From Taudactylus pleione (lineage: Eukaryota > Chordata > Amphibia > Anura > Myobatrachidae): a DNA stretch of 64,000 nucleotides. The DNA is taken from the NCBI GenBank assembly GCA_031769625.1, contig JAUIMM010000135.1, forward strand, positions 2,563,001 through 2,627,000. Reading direction: 5' to 3'. Below are positions 26,701 through 36,452 of the stretch, piece after piece. The translations under genes were made by a program, and so were the position numbers. The notes under the pieces were generated by a model that saw only the letters and a list, made by a program, of their open reading frames with translations, ran no database searches and was not told the DNA's origin. Numbering within the stretch: position 1 is the first letter of the stretch; each line of letters opens with the position of its first letter.

Positions 26701-28494
26701 TCCCCCAGATCACTTCCCCCAGATTAGGCTTGCCATAACAACCCTTTAATCCAGGAACATACAGTATGAATTACACAGGTTCTGTGGCTGGCTAAATTCA
26801 AGTCTGGATTTCACTGGCTTTTAATCAGCCATAAAACCTGTGTAATTTATAGGTATCCTGAATTAAAGGGATATTATTGCAAGCCTACACTGCATGCCAC
26901 ATTGTGCCACCAGATGAAAAATAGGATGAATTACTATTATGTACTGAACAGCGGAACATTCTTTGGTGCACGTGGTTATCCTGACACTCTCTGAGGAAGA
27001 AGAGAACTTTGCTCATGCCATGTGCTAATAATTATCTGTCAATCATAAATTTAGAAAAAAAAAAAAAAAAAGTAATTAATTTAGCTAATGCTAGAAATAC
27101 CTTATCTCCACCTATTCATTGAAGAATATCCATCTCTCATGATAAATGCATGAACAAACACAACATTATGAGATGACACTTAAAGTTTAACGGATACCAC
27201 AAAGTCAGATTGTTTTTATATTGGGGGGGGGGACATGCAAAACAGGGCATAACAATAACGAGGAAAGGTGCTCAATGCCGATTAACCAACTGGTAGAGCA
27301 GGGTAGGGCTTAGAAAAGAACAGTGTAGAGAGCCAGCTAGAATTTAAATTAACAGATTGACAATATTTCAGAGTGATCCACAGCTGATCTGCAAACATAC
27401 AACGCACACTGCCAAGACACAGCAAAATTCCTACACCAAACAGGTGCTTAGGTACTTTGTGCTGCCACAATGTTCTCACAAATGGTGGGACATTAGAAGG
27501 GCTTCCAGTCCTTTCCTGCCCCTGCAGTCTTGTGGTGCTAGTAGAGAGTGATGTACTGATACTGGCAATTTGAACTTAGAAGGACACCATAGCTACCTGT
27601 CTCCTCCTCCTCCTCTTAGAACTGTACCCCATCCTGATTTGATGAGCTATCCACCACGCTGACAGCGATTGGAGTGAGAGACTGACACAGGCAGAACCTT
27701 CTCATATCATTAGCAGCAGCACACAGGCTCCAAAATATCATTTAAATTATTTTGTTTGAGTAAAATTAATATATCATTGCTTAGGTGGGTACCTTGGGTC
27801 TGTCAGAGAGGAAACCCCCAGTTAAATTAACCTATGTATTGCACAGTCTGCTTGGCAGGAGGCAGTAATCAGATGTAATGTTACATATTGTCAGATAGGA
27901 GGTAGATATCCCATCTATTGTTACTGTATGACGATTACATTGTCTATATTCAATGTACAGCCTAACAGAAAATCACACCTTTTATATGGTGTATTCTAGT
28001 CTGTCATACAGGAAATCCAATACTCCGTGATCTGGGCTCCTGTTACAGATGAGGTCCACAGCTATAGATCTTGTCATTTACATCCTGCCATAGAGTAGAT
28101 CTAATGCTAGCTGCACCTGGCTTTTTTACAATCTGTCCTAGAGGAGATACAACCTGTTTTTATAGAATCTTATAGAGATCTTGCACAAAGTGATCCTCTT
28201 TCTTGCTACAACCTTTCATAGTTCGGATCTACTGCTAATTTTCCCAGCTATCATTACAGTATATTATAGATAAGAGCTACCACGAGATCACCCCGTCTGT
28301 CAAACTCCAATATCTGAGCTGCTAATTGTAACTTCACAGCTTTTTCTACATACGTCACTGAGCGTCCTAATAATCCAGACGTGTGTATGTGCACTGGTCA
28401 TACCTTCACATTTATTGGGAAGATGGACCCATTCACTTTCCATTGTCCTGGCCAGGTCGATATTGAGCGGAATGAAAACAAGCAGGAACCACAT
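10951..28494 (-). CDS. CNPY3: CNPY3 (canopy FGF signalling regulator 3 / PRAT4A), complete, six coding exons
   Basis: CNPY3 is an ER-lumen saposin-like chaperone that, with HSP90B1/gp94, folds Toll-like receptors for export. Six minus-strand exons (28494-28404, 23761-23632, 22203-22107, 13847-13725, 13543-13426, 11156-10951) join in phase to a predicted 254-residue protein; human CNPY3 is about 278. It starts with a hydrophobic signal peptide ([15 protein letters not shown]). The saposin-like core keeps its cysteines (KCEVCKY, GLCQRLL, KKQCDVL, EFLCVNH, QSCLAE) and the family blocks [17 protein letters not shown] and [18 protein letters not shown] lysine-rich tail follows, ending in SDEL, the ER-retention-like end of the family. 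All junctions are GT/AG. The introns hold a minisatellite (intron 1), a DIRS copy and an L1 remnant (intron 3). The gene follows PTCRA on the same strand, as in human. Identity is very secure. Confidence 0.95.
11575..11880. mobile_element. Telomere-like-tract repeat element (copy in CNPY3 intron 5)
   Basis: GACGGGTTGGGTACGGGG and GGTCAGTATCCTAACC lead into a degenerate CCTAAACCTAACC tract. The end is ATCGGGATGACGGCACCAGC...GTATTATGACCGCATCCC. Same layout as the copies at 680, 33085 and 43945. Confidence 0.6.
12395..12500. mobile_element. Half of a TTTACTAAAGTGC hairpin MITE
   Basis: GGCATATTTACTAAAGTGCA followed by AGAAGTGGAGATGTTGCC and the TAGCACCTTCTAGAAGATGG segment. Only one arm is present. 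Confidence 0.6.
13020..13402 (+). mobile_element. 3' end of a LINE/SINE family with GATAATAATA tail
   Basis: Contains GAATGTAAGCTCTCATGAGC, TGAGGCGCTGCGGAACC, GGCGCCATATAAATAAAG and a (GATAATA)n-type tail. The same tail is found at 318 and 20205. The tail style suggests an L2/CR1-type retroposon. The source family was not identified. Confidence 0.55.
13426..13543 (-). CDS. CNPY3: CNPY3 coding exon 5
   Basis: Acceptor CTTGGCACAG, donor A|GTAAGT. It encodes [19 protein letters not shown] through NHVLKGQDQ. The intron before it is only 181 bp. The open frame running past the donor (ending in a Tyr run) is intron translation. Confidence 0.96.
13725..13847 (-). CDS. CNPY3: CNPY3 coding exon 4
   Basis: A 41-codon phase-0 exon ([17 protein letters not shown] to EVADMKKQ) between GTGTCACTCAG and CAG|GTAATT. 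It is nearly unchanged from the mammalian protein. Confidence 0.96.
14165..14592. mobile_element. MITE with GCTGGGTACAC ends (CNPY3 intron 3)
   Basis: Inverted ends AAAGCTGGGTACACGTTAGC and AAGTGTGTACCCAGCCTAA. The same family end occurs at 37047 and 54170. Interior is non-coding. Confidence 0.7.
14677..14711. repeat. (AT)n microsatellite
   Basis: About 16 uninterrupted AT dinucleotides, followed within 40 bases by a 17-base T run at 14748-14764. Confidence 0.9.
14810..16105 (-). pseudogene. Tyrosine recombinase of DIRS copy 2, 3'-truncated
   Basis: Frames 16105-15380 and 15316-14897 cover [16 protein letters not shown] to the catalytic [13 protein letters not shown], and on to TAHSTRSVG. 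The C-terminal third containing the catalytic Tyr is missing. A frameshift lies near 15.35 kb. Confidence 0.8.
15589..17065 (-). pseudogene. RT-RNase H of DIRS copy 2, RT core deleted
   Basis: The fingers region ([21 protein letters not shown]) is followed at once by [16 protein letters not shown], so the palm segment with motif A (the first catalytic Asp) and motif B is gone. RNase H follows with frameshifts. The downstream block [20 protein letters not shown] with [12 protein letters not shown] is complete here, whereas the 58-kb copy lacks about 10 residues of it. Confidence 0.8.
17170..18508 (-). pseudogene. DIRS gag of copy 2 (one frameshift)
   Basis: Frame 18508-18149 has an N-terminal cysteine pair repeat ([11 protein letters not shown] and [11 protein letters not shown]) and [15 protein letters not shown]. 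After a frameshift near 18.17 kb, frame 18201-17170 gives [38 protein letters not shown] and [18 protein letters not shown]. This is the longest surviving gag frame in the window (343 codons) and a useful reference for the family. Function is presumed from position. Confidence 0.75.
19690..21345 (-). mobile_element. L1/Tx1-like LINE remnant (ORF2 RT part)
   Basis: Minus-strand fragments include [13 protein letters not shown], then [21 protein letters not shown] (RT motif B region), then [10 protein letters not shown] (the ADD motif, about 21100-21070), KYLGMWIT and [14 protein letters not shown] with [14 protein letters not shown]. Frames shift and stop repeatedly. A separate retroposon tail is inserted at 20205-20360. 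It is truncated at the 5' end near 21345. Confidence 0.85.
20205..20360 (+). mobile_element. Retroposon 3' tail inserted in the L1-like remnant
   Basis: CATGTCCTTGTCCTATAGTG, TAAGGCGCTGCGGAACAC and GCCATATAAATAAAG with a GATAATAATAA tail, as at 13020-13402. Confidence 0.6.
21425..21512 (+). mobile_element. Fragment of a tRNA-type SINE body
   Basis: CTAGCTGTGTGGAGTTTGTA then TACGTGGGTTTCCAGTG matches the body of the SINE at 45918-46096 (GTGTGGAGTTTGTATATTTT, GCGTGGGTTTCC). Confidence 0.55.
21778..22015. mobile_element. MITE with GCCGCGTATC ends (CNPY3 intron 3)
   Basis: Inverted ends TAAAGCCGCGTATCCACT and AGTAGATACGCGGCATTA, with an internal palindrome around GAACGATCAGTCGTTC. It lies 92 bp upstream of the boundary of CNPY3 coding exon 3 on the downstream-intron side. 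Confidence 0.7.
22107..22203 (-). CDS. CNPY3: CNPY3 coding exon 3
   Basis: Acceptor TTATTGTCCCCAG, donor AAG|GTATTG. It encodes [19 protein letters not shown] and [11 protein letters not shown]. It is 97 nt long and restores phase 0 at its end. Confidence 0.94.
22580..22890. mobile_element. Two adjacent hairpin MITEs of the CCAATCAGCTCC family
   Basis: 22711-22890 is an almost perfect hairpin with arms of about 75 bp (CTAAGCTCTGAAAAGTGATA and its complement). 22580-22710 is a more diverged relative of the same family directly beside it. Both are in CNPY3 intron 2. Confidence 0.75.
23222..23500. mobile_element. MITE with CACACAC...GTGTGTACGTGGC ends
   Basis: Starts TTAAAGCGCACACACACTTA and ends AGCCAGTGTGTACGTGGCTTTA. 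The interior holds several ATCGTTAACGATAT-type palindromes. It lies in CNPY3 intron 2. Confidence 0.65.
23632..23761 (-). CDS. CNPY3: CNPY3 coding exon 2
   Basis: Acceptor TTTCTCCTTTGCAG, donor TTC|GTGAGT. It encodes [16 protein letters not shown] through [13 protein letters not shown], the first helix of the saposin-like fold. The last codon (Ser) is completed by the next exon. Confidence 0.93.
24000..25160. other. CNPY3 intron 1, no recognised element
   Basis: Ordinary AT-rich intron sequence. Open frames up to 141 codons here have no homology I recognise and no splice context. Confidence 0.5.
25171..26916. repeat. 30-bp minisatellite in CNPY3 intron 1
   Basis: Tandem units of 30 bp built on GCATGCCACGCTGTGCCCCC plus a variable CACAAGACACT-type spacer. 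At least eight consecutive units (25921-26160) look identical; the flanking units are diverged. Stop-free frames of up to 259 codons appear on both strands only because the unit length is a multiple of three. A small MITE interrupts it at 26727-26886. Confidence 0.95.
26727..26886. mobile_element. Small MITE inserted in the minisatellite
   Basis: Ends TAGGCTTGCCATAACAACCC and ATATTATTGCAAGCCTA are inverted repeats with TTTAATCCAGGA/TCCTGAATTAAA inside. The TA flanks suit a Tc1/mariner-type insertion. The minisatellite resumes on the far side for about one unit. Confidence 0.7.
26920..28400. other. CNPY3 intron 1, mostly unrecognised; degenerate tandem motif at 27790-28290
   Basis: A 17-base A run (27055) and a G run (27225) are present. 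Between 27790 and 28290 a loose motif of the form TGTCATAGAGGAGATCTAAT recurs every 50-70 bp in diverged form. No coding sequence was seen. Confidence 0.4.
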
Positions 28495-28503
28495 GATCGA
28501 TCA
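28404..28503 (-). CDS. CNPY3: CNPY3 first coding exon (signal peptide)
   Basis: A good acceptor (TTGTGTTCTTTTACAG) precedes nine untranslated bases and the ATG at 28494-28492, so an upstream non-coding exon must exist. It encodes the signal peptide and [13 protein letters not shown]. Donor G|GTATGA is at 28403, phase 1. Confidence 0.9.
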
Positions 28504-29498
28504 CTGTAAAAGAACACAAAACAGGCTAAGCAGCATTCTTCCGACAGTATGCTCATTCAATAACTAATACAGTAAGTGTGAGTGTATGTTTTATAGGTTA
28601 CATAAGTGACAAGGAAATATGTAAAAATACCATGTCAAATATAGCCTTATGTCTAGAGAGCAGTGATGTCACATGACTCATAATTGTCAGCGAGGGGAAC
28701 ACACACCTGATTTGAGGATCACCTCGAACAACAAACTTGCTGTTTTATAACGAAACTTGTGTATCATAAGGAATAATGTTCATCCTTACTGTAAAATAAA
28801 AAGCATATTATAAGTCACCTTTTGGAATTATTTATTTTTAGCATGCAAGCAGCTCCTAGAGATGACTGCTGATTAAACTTGGATGATATGGATGAAGTAC
28901 GTCCCCAGAAACTCATTAATCAGTGCTTAGTTATTTTGCTATAAATGGACGTTGTGATGTCACCAGCTACCATATGTGTACTGCAAGCAGACCTCACAGG
29001 CAGGGAAAAGCAGGTTGCTCTGAAATGTAAATTACATTACTGGTGGATGGAAACAGGAGGGTTCTAGAATAAAGCCAATTCTACAACTGGCCATACACTG
29101 AATGATTATCGTTCAGATCCAGCCGATACATGACAGCTCTGCACAATTATTGACCAGTGTATGAACAACTGAAAACTGCAGAATAACAGTCGGGATCTCT
29201 TGATTTGATCATCCAACGTGTTAGATTGTCCCAACCACCTGCTGATTACAGGCAAGGAACTGGACATCGTGCCCATAGATCGTTCATGGTATAGATGCAT
29301 GGCTATTATCAGTCCGTCACTCAGTCTCTCTACCGTTTGGCCCTGAATATCTTGCAGTCAATGGCTGCCTAAAACAAGTAACATAAGCTCAAATATTAAA
29401 CAGTTCCTTTGAGAAAAATAAATAAGGCGTGAGAATAATTGACTGGATACAACAAGCTCATGAAATACAAAGCAAATAATCAAATACTTACAGTACCA

Positions 29499-29499
<1 letters not shown>

Positions 29500-29564
<65 letters not shown>
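29500..29564. repeat. (GA)n microsatellite
   Basis: About 30 uninterrupted GA units. The apparent Arg-Glu and Ser-Leu proteins on both strands are artefacts. Confidence 0.95.
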
Positions 29565-29566
<2 letters not shown>

Positions 29567-30079
29567 CAAAATATTGTGCGGTGCAATATAATGTATGGTA
29601 ATCTACACTGGTCCCTGGAGCTTACAATCAAGTGTCTCTGGCACAAACAAGTGCTTACGCACAAAGGGCCACTTAACACACTCTATGTTTTTTGGACTGT
29701 CAGAAGGAAGTGATGGAAACTCAATTCCACCATATATGAACTTATTACTTTGGGTGATAATCATGTATGTCCCATACCTCCTGTTTATGCCCTGTTGACT
29801 CCCAAATTCCCTTCTGCCCCTTTGCTGTGTGCTGCATAGATCTGTACAGATAAACTCCCCCATCTGTCTATGAATGAACAGAAAGTGCAGATTTGCTTTA
29901 TACAACATAAGAAGCCCCTCTAGCACCTCTGTATATACATGGGAGGGTATAATGCACTGACTACATACCAATACTTCATATAGCCAAACAGGGACTGTTT
30001 ATGGCTACTACAATGCAATATAAATGAGTGCAACAGGCTGGAGACATAATAGCATTATAATACACAGATGACACGTCCA

Positions 30080-30300
30080 TCATCTCACCCTGCTGCCTTC
30101 TTCCCTGCTTCTCTTTCCTCCGGTAACTTCTGCTTTTGGTATCACGTGGCCCTGCAGCCAATCACAATGACAGCGTGCATGTTCAGTTTCCATTTACTAG
30201 AGCTGTAATCAGTTTACAAAACTGACATGTTGACCGTGTCTCCGGGTCTACACCACCAATAGCACGGCGGCCATTTTGTTGTAGTCTAATAAAGAGTGAT
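30080..30300 (-). promoter_or_regulatory. CNPY3: Candidate CNPY3 promoter and non-coding first exon
   Basis: An upstream exon is required because the first coding exon begins at an acceptor (28504). In this short GC-richer window, on either strand, are two CCAAT boxes (30158-30162, 30256-30260), an E-box CACGTG (30143-30148) and GGCGGCCATTTT (30267-30278), which fits a YY1 site. On the coding strand a strong donor (CAGG|GTGAGA) ends at 30089. I infer transcription starts between about 30260 and 30100 and splices from 30089 to 28503. There is no direct proof. Confidence 0.45.
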
Positions 30301-30634
30301 CATGGAGGGTGCGAGATGAAAAGGAATCTGGCGGTGCTCCTTGTGCAATATGTATAATATATGTGATGTCTGGCGTCTGAATCTTGGATTATATTCTAAT
30401 ATATTTCTTAACTCGGTTTCATACATGTGGACAAATAGACCATAAAAAACACGGGGGTGTCAATATACTTGCAGATTATTTATTCTAATGTTTATAAGAA
30501 AGCGAAAGTCTGAATTCAGTTATCTGAGATGGAGGCTGTGCAGCCCCACAGTAACATCTCTCATTTTACCTCACAGCCCCACATGCTAGGGCCGTGGCAT
30601 ATCTATAATGGGTGCTGGGTGTGCGGAGAACACA

Positions 30635-31125
30635 GGGCCTGATTCAGAGATATACGCTAACCCGATGGTTAGCGCACATCTCCGATGTTTGAAAGAGACT
30701 GCACATGCGCAGCAGGTGTACAGCCTTCTGACTGCGAGCCCACTCGCAGTGTGTGCCAGCCGCAGCCTGGCTGCTGCATTTGGGAGGCGGAGCAGGGGCT
30801 TTCCCCGGCAACGTTCACAGAAACGGGGGCGTCGCCCCCGTTTTCCGGAAGGGACGAGGCCAGAGTCTGCGTGGGCGCATGCAGACTTCCTGGCCTCGCA
30901 AGCTGCCAGGACTCGGCCAGGCCGCAGCCTGGACAAAGGAACATCGGCAACAATCGCGAGTTCGCATGGTGACCCCAAGCTGTGACCTCGGTCGCAGCGC
31001 TGGAATCACGCAAATGCAGCAAGGAGGTGTGTGACACCTCCTTCTGCATTTGCATTTTAAATGGACGGAATTGCATAGCCACCTGTGTGCGGCTGAGCAA
31101 TTCGGGCCATCTCTGAATCAGTCCC
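30635..31125. mobile_element. PIF/Harbinger-type MITE
   Basis: Ends GGGCCTGATTCAGAG and CTCTGAATCAGTCCC. The 3-bp direct repeat ACA is on both sides (30632-30634, 31126-31128). The interior is GC-rich with overlapping false open frames. Confidence 0.8.
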
Positions 31126-31129
31126 ACAA

Positions 31130-33080
31130 GCCCCTGGGTCCACTGTACAATCTGCACCGTGTTCTCAAATACTTAGCTCTCTGGAGTTCCGCATCGGAGG
31201 TGGAGTCGCTGCAAAATCACCAGAAAAATTGCACAATGGCCATTTTCCCAGTAATGTGTGCATACGAGGTAGAAATATTGTGCCGTACACCCAAGCACAG
31301 CGCCAGAGTCTACTCACTTGCGCCACCGGCTAGACAGGAGGGGGGATGCAAACTGCGCAAGGGCCCCGTCCTTACTTATTACGCCCCTGTAGGGGTGCGC
31401 ATAAAATTGAGTGATGTTGCTCTCCTGTAATTATGCTTGATTTGCACACCCTCACATCTTGCCTGCACATCGTGGTTAATTAAATTGCCCCTATAGCGTC
31501 AGGAGATGAGAAACCTATGAAGAGAATTCAATTACTGGCGATGGGTTTCAGAGCATCTGTTCGATACCTGGCTTCTTAATTTATTTCCGTCTGTTATTGT
31601 CATCATTACATACCTTATGGCATTACTATTGTTCAGACATACTGTGTATGTCTACTTTAAACAGTTGTTCAGTGATTGTCTCTAATTTCTGTGGGTATAC
31701 ATTCTCTGTTACTGACATAATCTATATATTCGTGTGGCAATGCTACATTAATAATACACCATGTTTGTTATTTTGTTTTTTTAAGGTCTTTGATTCGATA
31801 AAAAGATATTGGTAACAAAAATAAAGATCATGATCTGTCAGCCATTTTTTTCATTAGTTGTGTTGGTGTACCATATCTACAGCTACATCTGTATTACATT
31901 TCTTATAAAACCTCCACAGTCCTTTGCTTACGCAGGTTGACCCATTAGTGTTACTATCGCTGTAGCAGGCCATTTGGCTTCAATGGGCCTCAATACTGGG
32001 CAGTACCAGATGGCCAGGAGAATGGGACACCAACAGGCACCATATTGTGATATACAATATCTAAGCATTTTTGAAGGTATTGGGAATTTATTCTGGTGGT
32101 GACAAGGAGTGTTATCACATCAAGGAGAAGGATGTTTAGAAGATCTACTGGAATAACACACAATTCAGCTCATGGACCCAGTAAGTTTAATATCGGGCTG
32201 TGGACAGTTATTCCAAATGGACACGTAACCACGAGAGTGCCTGTGCAGTACAAAAGCAAACATGTCCTTTAGAGCCAGCAAGAGGAAGACACTCAGTTAC
32301 GATAGATGGTGAAGTACAATATCGTTTGCCAGCAGTGACTGGTTCATGTATTCTGTCCTCTGCCTTCTGCGGTCTCTTCTTTCCAAACGTCCTATGCCAC
32401 CAAAATGACACTCGCCAATGGAGCCCGAAAATTAAGTGTTTCCGACGTCACAATATTGTAAGCTCATTTGCTTAGGGCCATCATTACCTTCTGTTTTATA
32501 TTACTATATCTGACTTTTTGTTTGTGCCTCGTGTCATGATCCCCTCATTGTACAGCACTGCAATTACATGTCAGCCCTTAATAAATAAAATATATTAATA
32601 ATTCACTTATCTGTGCACATATTTTTCAAACTTCTACTGACAGACAAGGGTGGTGGCCTGAACTCAGATCAAATTTGTGCTCTGAATGGGTATAAGGGGG
32701 CACATCAAGGCTTTTTTTCTGGGTTCATATAGGACTTAATTTATCTGTAAACCCTCTCACAAACATATCTAATTGCCCCCTTTCTTCACATCATACGAAT
32801 GGATCAGGGCCACTTCAACTCTTTGATAAAGCTATTTTAAACATTCAATTTTTCCAATCCAACGGTATTGAATTTATTATTCCTCCTCAAAAAAAATTTA
32901 ACTGAGATCAAAACTTTCAGAGCCACATATAAAAAAAAAGCCATAAGTATCTATTTCATTAAGATCCTTAATCCTGTTCTTCTGATTCAAAAATGGGGAA
33001 ATAATTAATCTATAAGTGCAGAGGGTAAAGAAGTCAGGGACATGAAGTGGAGAGCAAAGATCCTTAATATGGTATGCAGT
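31130..33080. other. Intergenic between PTCRA and CNPY3, nothing recognised
   Basis: AT-rich sequence without supportable exons. Short frames show no known protein. Confidence 0.5.
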
Positions 33081-33084
33081 CAGG

Positions 33085-33605
33085 AAGCCGGTGTGCCTAA
33101 TCCCGACAGCCGGCTTCCCGACTGTTATATCCCGGCAAGGGTCTAAGACAGGCGTCGATATGCCGACGCCTGTCATTAGACATACGTCGGGAGCCCTACG
33201 CCCGGCATCCCGATCGAAGGGGCACCGAGCATGGATAGCCGCAGGGGGGTGGGTTAGGTTTAGGGTTCCCGGTGGGAACTTAGGGTTAGGCACCCACCCA
33301 GGAGGTTAGGTTTATGCTAGGGGAAGGGAGGGTTAGGGTTAGGCACCCCCAAGGGGGACTTAGGGTTAGGCACCACCCCGAGGGACTTAGGTTTAGGCTG
33401 CGGGGAAGGGGGGGTTAGGTTTAGGCACTTATAGGGGGGATTAGGGTTAGGGTTAGGCAACCCTAAGGGAGGGTTAGGGAGTAGAAATAGGTTAGTTAGT
33501 ACTTACCTTAGAACAATCGGGATTTCCTCCTCTGCCCGGATGCCGCTGTTGGGATTCCAACCTTCGGGCATGGGTCCGGCGGTAAATCATACCGATTCCC
33601 CTTAA
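33085..33605. mobile_element. Telomere-like-tract repeat element
   Basis: Left flank CCCGACAGCCGGCTTCCCGA, then a degenerate GGGTTAGG-rich tract (33240-33485), right flank GGATGCCGCTGTTGGGATTC. Same family layout as 680-1760. Confidence 0.65.
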
Positions 33606-34293
33606 TATTTGGCGGTATTATACATTCTCCCCTGGTGTCTGGGATCAATCTCACTTTCTTTTTAAACTAGGACCCCAATGTCTTCCAGATCAGTTTCATA
33701 TTAGAAAGCTATAGCTGACTTTTTAGAACTCCCTGCAGGAACATTTCAATAATTGAAGAATTTTCCCCTTTTTTTGTTTTAGATTCGCCACTTGAGAAAC
33801 ATAAAAAGAGAACACTCCCAAATTTGGAGAAATTCTTTAATACCCCAAAATACCTCCAACGTATTACCTCAACAATTTTACAAATTTCTCCTTAATTCAA
33901 ATTTGCAAGAAACCAAAGATCAATACATCATGTGTAAGTGGAAAAGAATTATAAACAGATCTATCGCCAGAAAACAAAAGGTAAGAATTGTAAAGTTGCA
34001 GATCTTTCATCAGTTATGAGTCACCAAGAAGGAAAACTTCTATAAACCTATGTAATTTGGGCTTCTTAGAATATGCCCAACCATTTGAGAGTGACCATTA
34101 TACATTTGCTTCTCTTACTGTTGATCATGACACTTGGCATCTTATCATAGGGTGAGTGCCACACCAAGCAAAATGAGTCATATGATATCAGCTGCTAAGG
34201 GCCTAATCGCTGGCTATTAGAGACAAACAACGCATCCCTTACCTGTCCAAGTGGGATATTTATCAAACAACCTAAAGAGGACAAGTGGACTTT

Positions 34294-34795
34294 GGGCCTG
34301 ACTCAGCAAGGATGGCAACACCGATTACGCACGCAATCGGCCAATTGTTGCGTTATGCGTATGCATCGCAGTGCACGTGCGCGAACCAGTCACTGCAGTG
34401 ACTATGCAGACCCATCGCAGAGTGGTTGACAGGAAGTGCGGTTTGTGGGAGGTGGTCGGGATAACGCAGGCGTGCCAGGACGTTTGAACGCCGTTGCAGG
34501 GGCGTGCAGAAATTATGCACTGTGATGCCATACGCAGCTCAGGTAAGTAAGTGCGTGCGATGAGGTTAGCAATTCCTGAGTAAGGTCAGACCTTGTGCAA
34601 GTGTGCGTGAGGCTGCGAATGTACTCGATGTTACAGAGGGCTTTGCAGTCTTTCTAAACATTACAGATGCGTGTAAAAGGTAAGGTGGGCGTCCTTATGT
34701 AGTGCTGCGATGGCATAGCGATCGCAATGGATTAGCATATCATCTCGGTGAAACTGCGTGCATAATCGCAGTTGCAATCCGTAGTGAATCAGGCA
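34294..34795. mobile_element. PIF/Harbinger-type MITE
   Basis: Ends GGGCCTGACTCAGCA and GTGAATCAGGCAC (imperfect). The interior is rich in CGCAATCG/CGATCGCA motifs common to this family. Confidence 0.65.
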
Positions 34796-35218
34796 CCTTG
34801 TCAGATCAAGAATAGAATATAAGTTTTGGGTTTTTTTTAAGTATTTTTTAAATGAAGGTGACGACGTGTTTCTATTTAAACAGTTAAATGTCTCTTTATG
34901 TGGGTTTAACTTATTTCTTTAGGCATTACGGAAAGGGATTTGTTGTTAACTGCTGTCCACTATGCAAGGAAGAAGGACCAGATGAATGTAAAATTTACCA
35001 TTCTGTAAGCCCCATTCATTGCTCAGATCCTCACCGCCCATGGGTACCTGGAAGACTCACAGCACATTGAACGTTTGGTAACCAGTCCAGTGCTGGCCAG
35101 CCTGGGAATGGGAAGACCACAATGGTTTCACTGTGAGAATGATAATAAGCCCAAGCTGGCTAACTCAGGGGCTAGTAAAACAATATGTAGGATGTATATG
35201 CTTTTTAGTTAGGATTAA

Positions 35219-35727
35219 GGGCCTGATTCTGGGATGGATGCAATAGAGATTTTTACGCAGATCAAGCGATTGTTTGTAATTGCACATGCGTATAAGCCAC
35301 ACTGCGCACGCCCTGCGATTGTCTTGCGATTCCACAAGCACAGGGGACCCATCCACAAAGTGAGTGACAGGTAGCTAGCGTTTGGGGGAGGTAACGGGGG
35401 AAGGGGCGTAGTGAGGCAAACACAGGTCTGTCTTACCGTTTAAGCGTCGTTACAAGGGCGTGCATAAATTTGCCATTGCGGCCTCCTACGCAGCATGAGA
35501 GCTGCAGTGATTGCGGCTGGTCAGACCTTCCGTAAGGGCAAGATGGCTGCTCGATGTGCGTGGATGTTACAGATATTTACGCAGGTAAGCGGCGTACGCA
35601 TATGAGAAGGCACAGTGGACGTCCCTATGCTCTAGTAAGCTTTAGAACTATTAGTATATTTTCGCAGCTGCGTTCCGTGCAAAATCACAGCTGCGATCGC
35701 ATTAGTGTACATCTCTGAATCAGGCCC
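35219..35727. mobile_element. PIF/Harbinger-type MITE with TAA target duplication
   Basis: GGGCCTGATTCTGGGA to CTGAATCAGGCCC with TAA directly on both sides (35216-35218, 35728-35730). Confidence 0.82.
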
Positions 35728-36063
35728 TAAGTCCAGATCTGAAAAGTGTCAGCTTTTAAAGACTTCTAGAGCTGTTCTAAACCTGTAGGTCAGTTTTTCT
35801 ATCAGGTTTTAACTTCCTCTTCAGACTATTGTTTCCTACTGAAACGCCCAGCTCAGCTATACTCTAAATAAACATCAGGGTGGTGTTATTCTAATTATTC
35901 TACATAAACCCTAGAGTGATAGCTTGCTCCATGGAACTAGACAGACAATATGTGGGCAAGAAATACACAAAAGCTAAGTTATTTTCTTTCTTCAGCATTC
36001 TCTTATCTGAGCTGAATCATTACTCCGTCTTCAGTCCTGGACAGTTCTGTTATTTAAATGTAC

Positions 36064-36073
36064 TTTATTTATT
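36064..36073 (-). terminator. PTCRA: Candidate PTCRA polyadenylation signal (overlapping AATAAATAAA)
   Basis: TTTATTTATT on the plus strand reads as two overlapping AATAAA signals about 380 bases after the PTCRA stop. A nearer TTTATT at 36178-36183 lies inside a MITE and is an alternative. Confidence 0.4.
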
Positions 36074-36169
36074 ACTCTGCACTGATATATTGGATTGCAG
36101 TGCTCTCCATGCTGATAAAACCTGTGACTACACTGGTGTGGTGATACATACTGGATCCAAGTGATCTAA

Positions 36170-36281
36170 GGGCCTGATTTATTATGGATCGCTATTGTAA
36201 TCGCAGCTCCGTAATCGCAGTACGCAACAATCGGCCAACTGCGTGCACTGTTGCAGTTGCGATCCTTAATGAATCAGGCCC
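36170..36281. mobile_element. Short PIF/Harbinger-type MITE with TAA target duplication, in the presumed PTCRA 3' UTR
   Basis: GGGCCTGATTTATT to AATGAATCAGGCCC flanked by TAA on both sides. At 112 bp it is the shortest family member here. Confidence 0.8.
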
Positions 36282-36452
36282 TAAGACTGGACAGCAGCAG
36301 GATCAGCAAATCACCTCTGCAGGTCTTTACCCAGATTTCATTACCTATATATATGCAATTTGGGTAGTGCTTCTACCTCTCCTTAGTGGAGAAACCTTCA
36401 CATATGAGGAATTTGGCTGCGGAGGGAGCATAACAAACCGGTGTTACATTGT

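Noticed and set aside
25246..26749. Many frames up to 259 codons on both strands, and an array that superficially recalls CRISPR
   Set aside because: It is a 30-bp tandem repeat without unique spacers, in a vertebrate intron. Frames are open on both strands at once.
29501..29713. Arg-Glu repeat protein
   Set aside because: Translation of a (GA)n microsatellite.
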